A stretch of 64,000 bases of DNA from positions 1-64,000 of the forward strand of contig NZ_CALHVM010000059.1 of NCBI RefSeq assembly GCF_938039205.1, given 5' to 3'. Source of the DNA: an uncultured Campylobacter sp. (GTDB taxonomy: Bacteria; Campylobacterota; Campylobacteria; Campylobacterales; Campylobacteraceae). A program made the position numbers and the translations under genes. Below, piece after piece: positions 27,029 through 35,654 of this stretch; position 1 is the stretch's first letter, and the number at the start of each line of letters is the position of its first letter. The notes under the pieces are model-generated. The model had not been told where the DNA came from. It saw only the letters and a program-made list of their open reading frames with translations, and ran no database searches.

Positions 27029-28369
27029 TTAATTAGCACGAGTATTTTTAGCTTGGTTTAGTAAATTACCAAGCCCTTTTAAGCCTTCTTTGCCGGAAAA
27101 TCTCTTTGCTATTTTTGATGCGTTTTCAAACTGTTTCAAAAAGCGATTTACCTCTACTTGAGATAGCCCAGATCCAGCAGCCAAACGTCTTTTTCGGCTG
27201 TTGTTTAGTAGGTCCGGATTCTCGCGCTCTTTTTGCGTCATCGAATTTATCATAGCTTTGATATGCAAAATTTCCTTCGAGTTATCAAGGTCGATATCTT
27301 TTATCTGATTTGCCACGCTCGAGAGACCCGGTATCATCCCGATAAGGCTTTTCATATTTCCAAGCTTTTTGACGCTTTCCATTTGCGATAAAAAGTCGTT
27401 AAAGTTAAACTGTCCTTTTTTGATCTTTTTATTTATTCTTTTTGCTTCTTGCTCATCTATCACGGCGCTAGTTTTCTCAACCAACGTCGCCAAGTCACCC
27501 TCACCCATTATGCGGCTCACGATTCGCTCAGGAATAAAGCTCTCCATATCGCCAACTTTTTCGCCGATACCTACGAATCTAAGCGGTATATTTAGCTGTT
27601 TTGCTATGCCGATAGCTACGCCGCCTTTGCTATCCGAGTCAAATTTACTTAGCACCACGCCGCTTATTTTTAGCGCGTCGTTAAACGTGCTTGCGGTTTT
27701 TACGCCGTCTTGTCCACTCATAGCGTCGACTACGTAAAAAATTTCATGCGGCTCGAGCGTAGACTTGATATCTTTTATCTGCTTCATCAAAGCTTCATCT
27801 ATAGCTAGGCGTCCTGCAGTATCCACTAAAAGTACGTCGTAAAGCCCGCTTTTTGCTTTAGCTAGCGCCTGCTTAGCTACATTTAGCGGATCGGTTTCAT
27901 TATCTATGCTAAAAAGCTCTATCTCGTTTGCTTCGCAAAGCTGACGAAGCTGCTCTACGGCTGCCAAGCGTTGCAAATCGCACGCCGCGACCAAAACTTT
28001 TTTCTTTCTAAGCTTTAGATAATTAGCTAGCTTTATCGTTGTAGTGGTTTTTCCGCTACCTTGCAAGCCAGCCATTAGCACGATCGTAGGAGCCACGGAC
28101 GCAAAGACAAAGCCTTGATTGCCCGGCGCGGTTAAAACCTTCGTCAAATTTGACTTTATAGCGTCTAAAAATTGCTTTTGACCTATTCCGCCTTGCTTTA
28201 GATCAGCCTCGATGAGAGATAGCAACTCTTTGGTAACTTTGTGATGAACATCGGCTTTTAGCAGTGCTTTTTTAAGCACGTCAAGCGCGTTATTTAGCGC
28301 TTTTTCATCGTCTACGAAACGAATTTTACTAACGGCTAAACGAAACGACTCGCTGATTTGTTCAAACAC
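27029..28369 (-). CDS. ffh: Signal recognition particle protein Ffh
   Basis: 446 residues with the N domain, the GTPase G domain (GLQGSGKTTTTIKLA as G1, LLVDTAGRLAIDEALM as G3, SKFDSDSKGG as G4) and the Met-rich M domain (FNDFLSQMESVKKLGNMKSL, the SGLSQVEVNRFLKQF RNA-binding region). It binds SRP RNA and delivers nascent membrane proteins to FtsY. The start is GTG at 28369 with AAGG upstream; the sequence after it is canonical from the first residues. Confidence 0.97.
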   Translation of the reverse strand: MFEQISESFRLAVSKIRFVDDEKALNNALDVLKKALLKADVHHKVTKELLSLIEADLKQGGIGQKQFLDAIKSNLTKVLTAPGNQGFVFASVAPTIVLMAGLQGSGKTTTTIKLANYLKLRKKKVLVAACDLQRLAAVEQLRQLCEANEIELFSIDNETDPLNVAKQALAKAKSGLYDVLLVDTAGRLAIDEALMKQIKDIKSTLEPHEIFYVVDAMSGQDGVKTASTFNDALKISGVVLSKFDSDSKGGVAIGIAKQLNIPLRFVGIGEKVGDMESFIPERIVSRIMGEGDLATLVEKTSAVIDEQEAKRINKKIKKGQFNFNDFLSQMESVKKLGNMKSLIGMIPGLSSVANQIKDIDLDNSKEILHIKAMINSMTQKERENPDLLNNSRKRRLAAGSGLSQVEVNRFLKQFENASKIAKRFSGKEGLKGLGNLLNQAKNTRAN

Positions 28370-28436
28370 ATTCTACCTTTTATTTACATTGTATAGCTAA
28401 AGCGCGTATTTTATTAAATTTAAGCTTTATCGCTCT

Positions 28437-29195
28437 TTAAATCTCAAAATTTCTTGAAATTTCAAAACCGAGCTTGTTAAAATCGCTGCTCAAATTTGAC
28501 CTTAATTTATAGCCTAAAAGCTCGATTTTATAAGCGTGCAGATACATTCTTGCGGATTTATTTTTAGCGTATTTTTCATCGCCGACGATCCCGTATCCAG
28601 CGTGATTTAGGTGCACTCTGATTTGGTGCGTTCTACCGGTTTTTATCTCGACTTTTACGAGACTTTTTTTGCCAGCGACCATCACTGGAGTTACGTGCGA
28701 AAAGGCCTCTTTGCCGTTTGGCGAGATTTTAGAAAACGCGCCGCCTTTGTTTTTTAACGTGATTATAGGTTCGTTTACGCTAAATTCCTCACTCACGATG
28801 CCTTTTACTGCCGCGACGTACTCTTTTTTTACGCGGCAGTTTTTAAACTCCTCGATCGCTTTTTTTTGAAATTCCTCGTTTTTTACAAGCAAAAGCACTC
28901 CGCTTGTTTCCTTATCAAGTCTGTGAAGTAGCGGAAATTTATAAATTTCGCTCACTTTTTCCGACGTTAAAAATGCCGGTTTATCAACCGCGATCAGGTT
29001 TTCGTCTTCAAAAATCACGCTTGGGCGCGGCAGTTTTTGTACGTTAAATTTAGTCGCCGCGCTCATCATAGCGCGCGCCACGGCGATCCTCTGTCCTTTG
29101 GCGCTAACTAAGCCTGCGTCAATCAGCTCCTTTGCCTCGCTGTTTGAGATGCCCTCCTGGATCGCCAGTAATTTATAGGCTTTTTCTTCTTTCAT
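28437..29195 (-). CDS. RluA-family rRNA/tRNA pseudouridine synthase with S4-like N terminus
   Basis: 252 residues. An S4-like RNA-binding segment (about 1-60) precedes the catalytic domain with the RLDKETSGVLLL motif (catalytic Asp) and GRTHQIRVHLNHAGYGIVGD. It isomerises uridine to pseudouridine in structured RNA; the target site cannot be read from sequence. It overlaps waaA (ATGA) in the same block as in C. jejuni. Confidence 0.88.
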   Translation of the reverse strand: MKEEKAYKLLAIQEGISNSEAKELIDAGLVSAKGQRIAVARAMMSAATKFNVQKLPRPSVIFEDENLIAVDKPAFLTSEKVSEIYKFPLLHRLDKETSGVLLLVKNEEFQKKAIEEFKNCRVKKEYVAAVKGIVSEEFSVNEPIITLKNKGGAFSKISPNGKEAFSHVTPVMVAGKKSLVKVEIKTGRTHQIRVHLNHAGYGIVGDEKYAKNKSARMYLHAYKIELLGYKLRSNLSSDFNKLGFEISRNFEI

Positions 29196-30331
29196 AAATT
29201 TTCCTCAATATCTTTTAAAATCTCGCTTGCATCGCCTTTGGCGACGATTTTTGCTTTTGGTAAATCTTGCCGTAAAAGTACATTTATCTTGCCCGCTTTT
29301 GCAAATTTTATGCCGTCAACCGCGCTATACAAGGCTTTTTGATTAAATATAAACTCCCCGCTTATCACCGCGTTTTCAAACTGCGCCGCCTCGATCGGAT
29401 TGTGTCCGCCGACGTTTGGCACGAAGCTACCGCCGAGCACTACGACGTCGCTAAATTTATAAATATTTACCAGCTCGCCCATCGCATCGACCAGCACGCA
29501 CTGCGCGTCAAAGTTTTTAGTTTCGCTAAATTTAGAAAAACTAAGTCCATTTTTAGCAGCAAATTTAGCCAAAATCTCGCCTACTTCGCCAAATCTTTCC
29601 GGATGACGCGGCACTAAAATCAACTTATCGTTTGCACTCAAATTTAACCCGCGCAAAATCAGCTCCTCTTCCCCTGCATGAGTGCTAGCCAGCACGATCA
29701 CGCGCTCTTTTGGCTTAGCATAAATTTTACTCGGATTTAGCAAAAAGGCTGATTTTACATTGCCATTAACGACGATATTTTTAGCGCCGAGCCGCTCTAG
29801 ACGCTGTTTATCCAGATCGCTTTGAGCGTAAATTTTATCTATAAATTTAAACAAATACCTGTAAAAAAAGCCAAATTTGAGATAACTTTTGTAGCTCCTA
29901 TCAGAAATCCTAGCGTTTATCAAAATGACGCGCGAGCCTTTAAATTTAGCCCAAAAAACAAGCCCCAGCCAAAGCTCGGCCTCAAAAATAACCGTTATTT
30001 TAGCAGGCTTTAGCCAAAACGGTAAAAATATCTCAAACGGTAAAAAGCGCGTATTTTGCGTGATCTTTTTCGCCTCGTCAAAGCCGGTTTTGGTTACGAC
30101 CGAGACTGCGGCCGCGTCTTTAAATTTGCTAACTAGCGGCGCGATAGAACGCACCTCGCCAAAACTGCACGCGTGAAAATGCACGCGCGAGGCGTCAAAT
30201 TTGGGATTTTTAAACAAAAAAAATCTAGCGGGGATTGAGGCTCTGTACTTTTTCTTAAAAGCTAAAATCGCAAGCGGTAAAGCCCCCAGGGCAAACGCCG
30301 CGAGGACTAAAACGTAATAAATTATTATCAA
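29192..30331 (-). CDS. waaA: 3-deoxy-D-manno-octulosonic acid transferase
   Basis: 379 residues. N-terminal membrane anchor (IIIYYVLVLAAFALGALPLA), then the GT30 N-terminal domain with HACSFGEVRSIAPLVSKFKD (the catalytic Glu lies in this region) and the C-terminal domain VVVLGGSFVPNVGGHNPIEA. It transfers Kdo to lipid A at the cytoplasmic face. No ATG fits the N terminus, so a TTG at 30331 is used; the ribosome-binding site is weak. It overlaps the downstream pseudouridine synthase. Confidence 0.93.
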   Translation of the reverse strand: MIIIYYVLVLAAFALGALPLAILAFKKKYRASIPARFFLFKNPKFDASRVHFHACSFGEVRSIAPLVSKFKDAAAVSVVTKTGFDEAKKITQNTRFLPFEIFLPFWLKPAKITVIFEAELWLGLVFWAKFKGSRVILINARISDRSYKSYLKFGFFYRYLFKFIDKIYAQSDLDKQRLERLGAKNIVVNGNVKSAFLLNPSKIYAKPKERVIVLASTHAGEEELILRGLNLSANDKLILVPRHPERFGEVGEILAKFAAKNGLSFSKFSETKNFDAQCVLVDAMGELVNIYKFSDVVVLGGSFVPNVGGHNPIEAAQFENAVISGEFIFNQKALYSAVDGIKFAKAGKINVLLRQDLPKAKIVAKGDASEILKDIEENL

Positions 30332-30340
30332 ATTTAAAGG

Positions 30341-31051
30341 CTAGTTCGCCGCTTCTTTGTATAAAATTCGGCCGCAATGAGGGCAGGTCACGATGTCTTC
30401 GCCCTTGATGACGGCAGAATAAGTCTTGTCGTTTATCTGCATAAAGCAACCGTAGCAGGCCTGCTTTTTGACCGGCACGACGGCGGTGTTGTGCGCCCAT
30501 TTGCGGATCTTCTCGTAAAATGTCAAGATTTTTTGATTCATCTCGCCCACTAGCTTATTTTTCTTAGCGTATATTTCATCTCTTTGCTGCTCGATAGCGC
30601 TGACTTCGGCCGAGATTTCACTCTCGATTTTTGTCAAATTTTCGCCAAGCTCCGCGGCCTTCGCCTCAAGCTCGCTTTTAAGCGCATTTTTGCTATCTAT
30701 GATTTTTTCTAGTCTTTCGACCTCTTCGTTTGCGGCTTCTAGCTGCTCTTTAGCTAGCTCGTCTTCTAGCTGAAGCGCCTTTATCTCTTTTTCTGTTTTT
30801 GCAGCGCCGCTTTTTTTGGCGACGTCTTTTATTTTCGCGCTAAATTCGGCTATGTGCGCGTTGGTTTGAGATTTTTGATTTTTTAGCTCGGTCACGCTCG
30901 TGGTCGCATCCTCGATCTGTGCTAAAATTACCGCCTGCTCGTCTTTAGTCGCTTTTAAAACGCTTTGAACTTTCTCAAGGCGCGGAGTAAAATCGTCGAT
31001 GTCTTTATCGATGCTTGAAAGCTCGACTAGCTGTTCTAAATATTTATTCAT
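30341..31051 (-). CDS. Coiled-coil protein with C4 zinc ribbon
   Basis: 236 residues. Residues ~1-170 form a long antiparallel coiled coil rich in Glu and Lys. The C terminus is a zinc ribbon: CYGCFMQIN ... CPHCGRILY, four Cys in two CxxC pairs. This is the widely conserved family found beside nif3-like genes (a zinc-ribbon nucleic-acid-binding or chaperone-like protein of unsettled role). It lies between nif3-like and waaA, 9 bases from each. Confidence 0.85.
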   Translation of the reverse strand: MNKYLEQLVELSSIDKDIDDFTPRLEKVQSVLKATKDEQAVILAQIEDATTSVTELKNQKSQTNAHIAEFSAKIKDVAKKSGAAKTEKEIKALQLEDELAKEQLEAANEEVERLEKIIDSKNALKSELEAKAAELGENLTKIESEISAEVSAIEQQRDEIYAKKNKLVGEMNQKILTFYEKIRKWAHNTAVVPVKKQACYGCFMQINDKTYSAVIKGEDIVTCPHCGRILYKEAAN

Positions 31052-31060
31052 CTTTTTCCT

Positions 31061-31798
31061 TTAACTGTATGAAAACGGGTTTTTTGAGTTGGATATTATA
31101 GTAGGAATCGGCAAAATTTGCAAATATTTTGCAAGCGACTCCCCAAAATACCGCTCACTCTCAAAGTGTCCGATGTCTAGCATAGTAAGATTATTTTGCA
31201 CGGCGCTCATGGCTTGATGGTACTTCAGATCCCCGGTTAAAAACAGGTCCGCTTTAACGATATCAATCAAATCACCGCCACTTCCCGTACAAAATGCAAG
31301 GCATTTTATAGGCGCATTATGATCAAATTTTCGCCCCTTACAAACCCTTAAATGGCTCAAATTTAGCTTTGTTTTTACCCTCTCGCAAAGCTCGTCAAAG
31401 CTCAAATTTACGTCCGCATAAAGTACGAATCCATCGCGCTCCTTTGGCGTAAAGCCCAAAATTTCGCTTAGCACGTACTCATTTAGATGGCTTAGATCAT
31501 AGTTCGTATGCATAGCGATTAAACTTAAATTTTTAGCCATCATTTTTGCGATTAGGCTACTTGGATATGTGTCAAAATTTAACGACTTTAGCCCCTTAAA
31601 AATCAGCGGATGATGCGCGATGATGAGCGAGTTTGGCTGCACCTCGTCTAAAAGCTTGTCATCGACGTCAAGGCTAAGGTAAACGCGCTCCACATCCGTC
31701 TCAAACGAGCCCACGAGCAGTCCGCTGTTATCCCACTCCTCTTGACTCGCAAACGGGCTAATCTCGTCTAAAATTTTATAAATTTCGCCGATTTTCAT
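31061..31798 (-). CDS. Nif3-like dinuclear metal-centre protein
   Basis: About 245 residues from MKIGEIYKILDEISPFASQE, preferring the ATG over a TTG just before it. Metal ligands of the NIF3/YbgI family are visible: LIIAHHPLIFKG (HH), AMHTNYD and DIGHFESE (His/Glu near the C terminus). Some members act as GTP cyclohydrolase type 1-like proteins, but the cellular role is unsettled. The gene keeps its conserved place between glyQ and the zinc-ribbon gene. Confidence 0.9.
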   Translation of the reverse strand: MKIGEIYKILDEISPFASQEEWDNSGLLVGSFETDVERVYLSLDVDDKLLDEVQPNSLIIAHHPLIFKGLKSLNFDTYPSSLIAKMMAKNLSLIAMHTNYDLSHLNEYVLSEILGFTPKERDGFVLYADVNLSFDELCERVKTKLNLSHLRVCKGRKFDHNAPIKCLAFCTGSGGDLIDIVKADLFLTGDLKYHQAMSAVQNNLTMLDIGHFESERYFGESLAKYLQILPIPTIISNSKNPFSYS

Positions 31799-31804
31799 CA
31801 AATT

Positions 31805-32689
31805 TTATTCGCCCTTCGCGTCGTTTTGGGCGGCAGCGTCGATACTAGCTTTATACGTCAGCGCGCACTCTTTGGCTAGCTCGCGGATTTTTAGGATGTA
31901 GTCTTGTCTTTGCGTTACACTGATCGCTCCGCGCGCGTCAAGGACGTTAAACGTATGCGCTGCAAGCATGCAATAATCATACGCCGGTAGCGAAATTTTA
32001 GCCTCCAAGCAGCGTTTACACTCGCCGAATGCATTTTCAAACTGGCGAAACAGCATATCTACATCGGCGATTTCAAAGTTATATTTGCTCCACTCAAATT
32101 CACCCTGCTTATGCACGTCGGCGTAGGTAACGATGTTGCCGCCCCTATCGTCCCAAACGATGTCGTAGACACTATTTACGTCTTGTAGATACATAGCTAA
32201 GCGCTCGAGGCCGTAGGTGATCTCGGCAGAAACCAGCTCGCATGCGATGCCACCTACTTGCTGAAAATACGTAAACTGCGTCACCTCCATGCCGTCTAGC
32301 CAGACCTCCCAGCCTAGCCCCCAAGCGCCCAGCGTCGGGCTCTCCCAGTTATCCTCGACGAAGCGAATGTCATGATTTTTCAAATTTAACCCGAGCTTTT
32401 CAAGGCTTTTTAGATAAAGCTCCTGTATATTTTCGGGGCTCGGTTTAATGAGCACCTGAAACTGATAATAAGCGCCTAGGCGGTTTGGGTTTTCGCCGTA
32501 TCTACCATCGGTCGGACGGCGAGACGGGGCTACGTAGGCAGTCGCCCACGGCTTTGGTCCGAGGCTCCTTAAAAATGTCGCCTGATGATAGGTGCCAGCA
32601 CCCGCAGGCATATCGTATGGTTGCAGTATCACGCAACCCTGCTCGCGCCAGTAGTTTTGTAACGTCAAAATAATCTCTGAAAACGTCAT
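31805..32689 (-). CDS. glyQ: Glycyl-tRNA synthetase alpha subunit
   Basis: 294 residues, very conserved: MTFSEIILTLQNYWREQGCV, QPYDMPAGAGTYHQATFLRS, EDNWESPTLGAWGLGWEVWL. It is the class II catalytic subunit of the alpha2-beta2 enzyme; the beta subunit (glyS) is not in this window. Confidence 0.97.
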   Translation of the reverse strand: MTFSEIILTLQNYWREQGCVILQPYDMPAGAGTYHQATFLRSLGPKPWATAYVAPSRRPTDGRYGENPNRLGAYYQFQVLIKPSPENIQELYLKSLEKLGLNLKNHDIRFVEDNWESPTLGAWGLGWEVWLDGMEVTQFTYFQQVGGIACELVSAEITYGLERLAMYLQDVNSVYDIVWDDRGGNIVTYADVHKQGEFEWSKYNFEIADVDMLFRQFENAFGECKRCLEAKISLPAYDYCMLAAHTFNVLDARGAISVTQRQDYILKIRELAKECALTYKASIDAAAQNDAKGE

Positions 32690-32708
32690 TTTTCTTCCTT
32701 TTTAAAAT

Positions 32709-34247
32709 TTATTTTAGATAATGTATAACCGCGCCCGGCCCCAAAGGTAGGTCAAAAGCATACCAAACCGACATCAGCGCCGCCCACGAGAGTAAAAATG
32801 CGACCGTATAAGGCAGCATGATCGAGACTACCGAGCCGATTTTTAGCCCCCTGTCGTAGCGCTGCATAAACGCCACTATCAGCACGAAAAACGGCATCAA
32901 AGGCGTGATGATATTTGTCGTCGAGTCGCCTATCCTAAACGCAGCCTGCGTTAGCTCGGGCGAGAGGCCTAGATTCATAAACATCGGCACGAAAATAGGC
33001 GCCATCATGGCCCATTTGGCCGAATCCACGGCGATAAATAAATTTATAAATGCAATCACGACTATAAAAACGATAATGAGGCTAAGCCCTGTTAAGCCAA
33101 TATCTTTTAAGAAAACCGAGCCTTTTATCGATAGCACCAGCCCGATGTTTGAGGCGTTAAAGAGATATGTAAACTGAGCCGCAAAAAATATCAAAACTAA
33201 AAATCCCGATAGCTCGGCGACGGCTTGCTCCATAAATTTGACCGCGTCGCCGCTGTTTTTTATCGTCCCGGCTCCTGCGCCGTATGCTGCGCCCGCTACT
33301 ATAAAAAATAGCATCATAAAAATGATGATAGAGTGCATGAAAACGGACTTCGTAAAGCTCTCGCCCTCTTTTGCACCAAAGAGCGAATTTGACGGTAAAA
33401 GCGCCGCCAACAAAAGGACCGAGAAAACAACCGTCGCGATGAGTGCAAATTTTAGCCCGCATTTTTGCTCCGCGCTGATCTGGTCGCGCTCGCTTAAATT
33501 TAACGCGCCCTCAAAGCTAAATTTACCCAGCCTAGGCTCGACGATCCTATCGGTCACGAAAGAGCCCACGATCACGATCAAAAAGGTAGAAGCTATCATA
33601 AAGTACCAATTTGCCGTAGCCAAAACGACATAGTCGGGATTTAGCACGCTAGCTGCCTGCGTAGAAAACGCCGCAAACATCGGATCGTTCGTGCCGATTA
33701 GCAGATTTGCCGACCAGCCACCGCTAACGCCCGCAAAAGCCGCCGCCAGCCCCGCGATAGGATGGCGTCCAAAGCCCGCAAACAAAATAGCCCCGAGCGG
33801 TATCAGTACGACGTAGCCGACTGAGGAGGCGACATTTGACATTACGCCCAAAAAGATCACGATAGGAGTTACCCATTTTTTAGACGATTTTAGAGCGATT
33901 TTTTTAACCAGCGCCGATAAAAGCCCGGCCTTATCCGCCACGCCGATACCTAAAATGATCGCAAAAACCACACCAAGAGGATAAAAACCGGTGAAGTTTT
34001 TAAGCACGGATGAAACAAAGGTTCTGATACTATCAGCCGAGAGTAAATTTACGACGTTTGCGCTTAGCTGCGAGATCTGACCGTCTTTGATAGCCTGATA
34101 GCTAACTCCGACGCCAAGCCTCTCTAGCACAAATGACAGCAAAATCGTAATAATCGAAAGATGGACGAAAAGCATAGTGGGATTTGGTAGCTTGTTGCCG
34201 AATTTTTCGATAAAACTTAAGATCGATCCGCTATTTTTGTTGTCCAT
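32709..34247 (-). CDS. AbgT-family transporter
   Basis: 512 residues with about eleven hydrophobic helices. AbgT features include the N-terminal GNKLPNPTMLFVHLSIITIL, GFYPLGVVFAIILGIGVADK, the SSVGYVVLIPLGAILFAGFG hairpin region, and the C-terminal DSTTNIITPLMPFFVLIVAF loop. Family members import p-aminobenzoyl-glutamate in E. coli, and others export sulfonamides or antimetabolites. It and the next gene sit where C. jejuni, as I recall it, has glyQ next to the DUF3972-like gene, so they are probably an insertion into the conserved block. Confidence 0.88.
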   Translation of the reverse strand: MDNKNSGSILSFIEKFGNKLPNPTMLFVHLSIITILLSFVLERLGVGVSYQAIKDGQISQLSANVVNLLSADSIRTFVSSVLKNFTGFYPLGVVFAIILGIGVADKAGLLSALVKKIALKSSKKWVTPIVIFLGVMSNVASSVGYVVLIPLGAILFAGFGRHPIAGLAAAFAGVSGGWSANLLIGTNDPMFAAFSTQAASVLNPDYVVLATANWYFMIASTFLIVIVGSFVTDRIVEPRLGKFSFEGALNLSERDQISAEQKCGLKFALIATVVFSVLLLAALLPSNSLFGAKEGESFTKSVFMHSIIIFMMLFFIVAGAAYGAGAGTIKNSGDAVKFMEQAVAELSGFLVLIFFAAQFTYLFNASNIGLVLSIKGSVFLKDIGLTGLSLIIVFIVVIAFINLFIAVDSAKWAMMAPIFVPMFMNLGLSPELTQAAFRIGDSTTNIITPLMPFFVLIVAFMQRYDRGLKIGSVVSIMLPYTVAFLLSWAALMSVWYAFDLPLGPGAVIHYLK

Positions 34248-34253
34248 TTTGTC

Positions 34254-34670
34254 CTAATCTAAAACCGAGATATAAATTTTTATCTCATCGCTACCGTAAA
34301 ACTCAAAGTCCGTTTCGTAGGCTCTTTTTAGCTTTGAGCTTTCAAAATATTTCCAAATTTCTCCCCAGAATTTTGCTACGTTTTGCGGCTCGTTTGGAAA
34401 GTTAAAAACGGCGTATTTGCCGCTTTTTATCTCTAAAATTTCGCCGCCAGGGCAAAGCGATTTCGTACCGATAAATAAATCATAAAGCCCGCTTACGACG
34501 TTTTCGTAACTACAATAAACGCCGTAAATTTCGCTTTTACCGTCATAAAACTCTTTTGTAAATTTAGCCCACAAGGTCGGGATTTTACCGTCGCCGTTTA
34601 TCTCGTCGGCATTTTTAGTGCGAGTTTTTAGTCCGTAAATTTTAAAGCCCTCTATCTCTAAAATTTCCAT
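34254..34670 (-). CDS. GyrI-like/AraC effector-binding domain protein
   Basis: 138 residues, a single GyrI-like (SOUL-fold-like) ligand-binding domain: EGFKIYGLKTRTKNADE, YDGKSEIYGVYCSYENVVSG, then GKYAVFNFPNEPQNVAKFWG and a terminal ETDFEFYGSDEIKIYISVLD. No DNA-binding helix-turn-helix is attached. Stand-alone members bind or hydrolyse small cyclic or lipophilic compounds. It is 6 bases from the AbgT gene and likely co-transcribed. Confidence 0.8.
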   Translation of the reverse strand: MEILEIEGFKIYGLKTRTKNADEINGDGKIPTLWAKFTKEFYDGKSEIYGVYCSYENVVSGLYDLFIGTKSLCPGGEILEIKSGKYAVFNFPNEPQNVAKFWGEIWKYFESSKLKRAYETDFEFYGSDEIKIYISVLD

Positions 34671-34672
34671 GA

Positions 34673-35146
34673 CTACTCCTTATCGCCTTTGAAATTTTCA
34701 ACCGCTTTGTTCCACATGAGCTTGTATTTTCGCTTTAAAAACTCGACTTCGTCTTGCGAATTTTTTAGCTGCGACGTTAGCGTCTCGACCGTTTTTCTAT
34801 CCTCGTCGTAAAGCTCTTGCATCGAGATTAGCGCCTCTTTTAAAAATTTATTTTCGTTGCGCAGGGTCTCTAGCGTCTCGTCTTTGGCATCAAGCACCTT
34901 TTCGTGTAAATTTAATATCGTGCCGATCGTCTTTTCCACGAAGCTAAAGCCATCCGCGCCGATCTGGGGCGCAGGTACGGCCACGACGCTAGGCACCACG
35001 CTCATCGTGCCTTGGCTAGCTTCTATGAGGATTTCGCCGCCTTCTTCTTTCGTATTTAGCACGCCGCGGTTTATCATCCCCTCGATCACCTCGCGCTCTA
35101 GGTGCACGAGCTTGCAAAATTCGTCTATGCTTAAGTATGTCTGCAT
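34673..35146 (-). CDS. DUF3972-like conserved epsilonproteobacterial protein
   Basis: 157 residues. The N terminus (YLSIDEFCKLVHLEREVIEG) resembles a MerR-like helix-turn-helix, followed by a short strand segment and a coiled coil from about residue 80 to 150 (LKNSQDEVEFLKRKYKLMWN). It corresponds by position to the small gene between purE and glyQ in C. jejuni. Role unknown; a DNA-binding or polar-localisation protein is possible but unproven. Confidence 0.72.
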   Translation of the reverse strand: MQTYLSIDEFCKLVHLEREVIEGMINRGVLNTKEEGGEILIEASQGTMSVVPSVVAVPAPQIGADGFSFVEKTIGTILNLHEKVLDAKDETLETLRNENKFLKEALISMQELYDEDRKTVETLTSQLKNSQDEVEFLKRKYKLMWNKAVENFKGDKE

Positions 35147-35156
35147 CTTTGCTCCT

Positions 35157-35654
35157 TTAGGCGAGTAAAACTTCCACCTTCGCCGAGTCCTCTTCTACCT
35201 GCTTGGCTTTCGTCGCTCGGTCGGCTTTTAGCATTTCGTCTAGATTTTGGTCGTTTAGAGCCAAAATTTGCAGTGCCAGATAGGCTGCATTTACTGCGCC
35301 GGCCTTACCGATAGCCACGGTGCCCACAGGCATGCCGCCGGGCATCTGCACGGTCGAATAAAGCGCATCCACGCCGCTAAGCGCGGAGCCTGCCATCGGT
35401 ATGCCGATCACCGGGCGAGTGGTGTTTGCCGCGATAGCGCCCGCTAAATGCGCCGCCATGCCGGCTGCCGCGATAAATACCTGCGCGCCCTTTTCCTCGG
35501 CCGCGGCGACGTATTCGCTCGTTCGCTTCGGGCTTCTGTGCGCGGAACTGATGATCAGCTCGTAAGGGACGTTAAATTTCTCAAGCGTTTTCGCTGCCTC
35601 GCTAACTACGTCGTAGTCGCTCTTGCTTCCCATTATTATAGATACGAATTTCAT
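35157..35654 (-). CDS. purE: N5-carboxyaminoimidazole ribonucleotide mutase
   Basis: 165 residues with the class I PurE pattern: IIMGSKSDYDVVSEAAKTLE, SSAHRSPKRTSEYVAAAEEK (catalytic His), AAGMAAHLAGAIAANTTRPV and GIPMAGSALSGVDALYSTVQ. It rearranges N5-CAIR to CAIR in purine synthesis. No purK is nearby. Its ATG overlaps the trhP stop (ATGA). Confidence 0.96.
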   Translation of the reverse strand: MKFVSIIMGSKSDYDVVSEAAKTLEKFNVPYELIISSAHRSPKRTSEYVAAAEEKGAQVFIAAAGMAAHLAGAIAANTTRPVIGIPMAGSALSGVDALYSTVQMPGGMPVGTVAIGKAGAVNAAYLALQILALNDQNLDEMLKADRATKAKQVEEDSAKVEVLLA

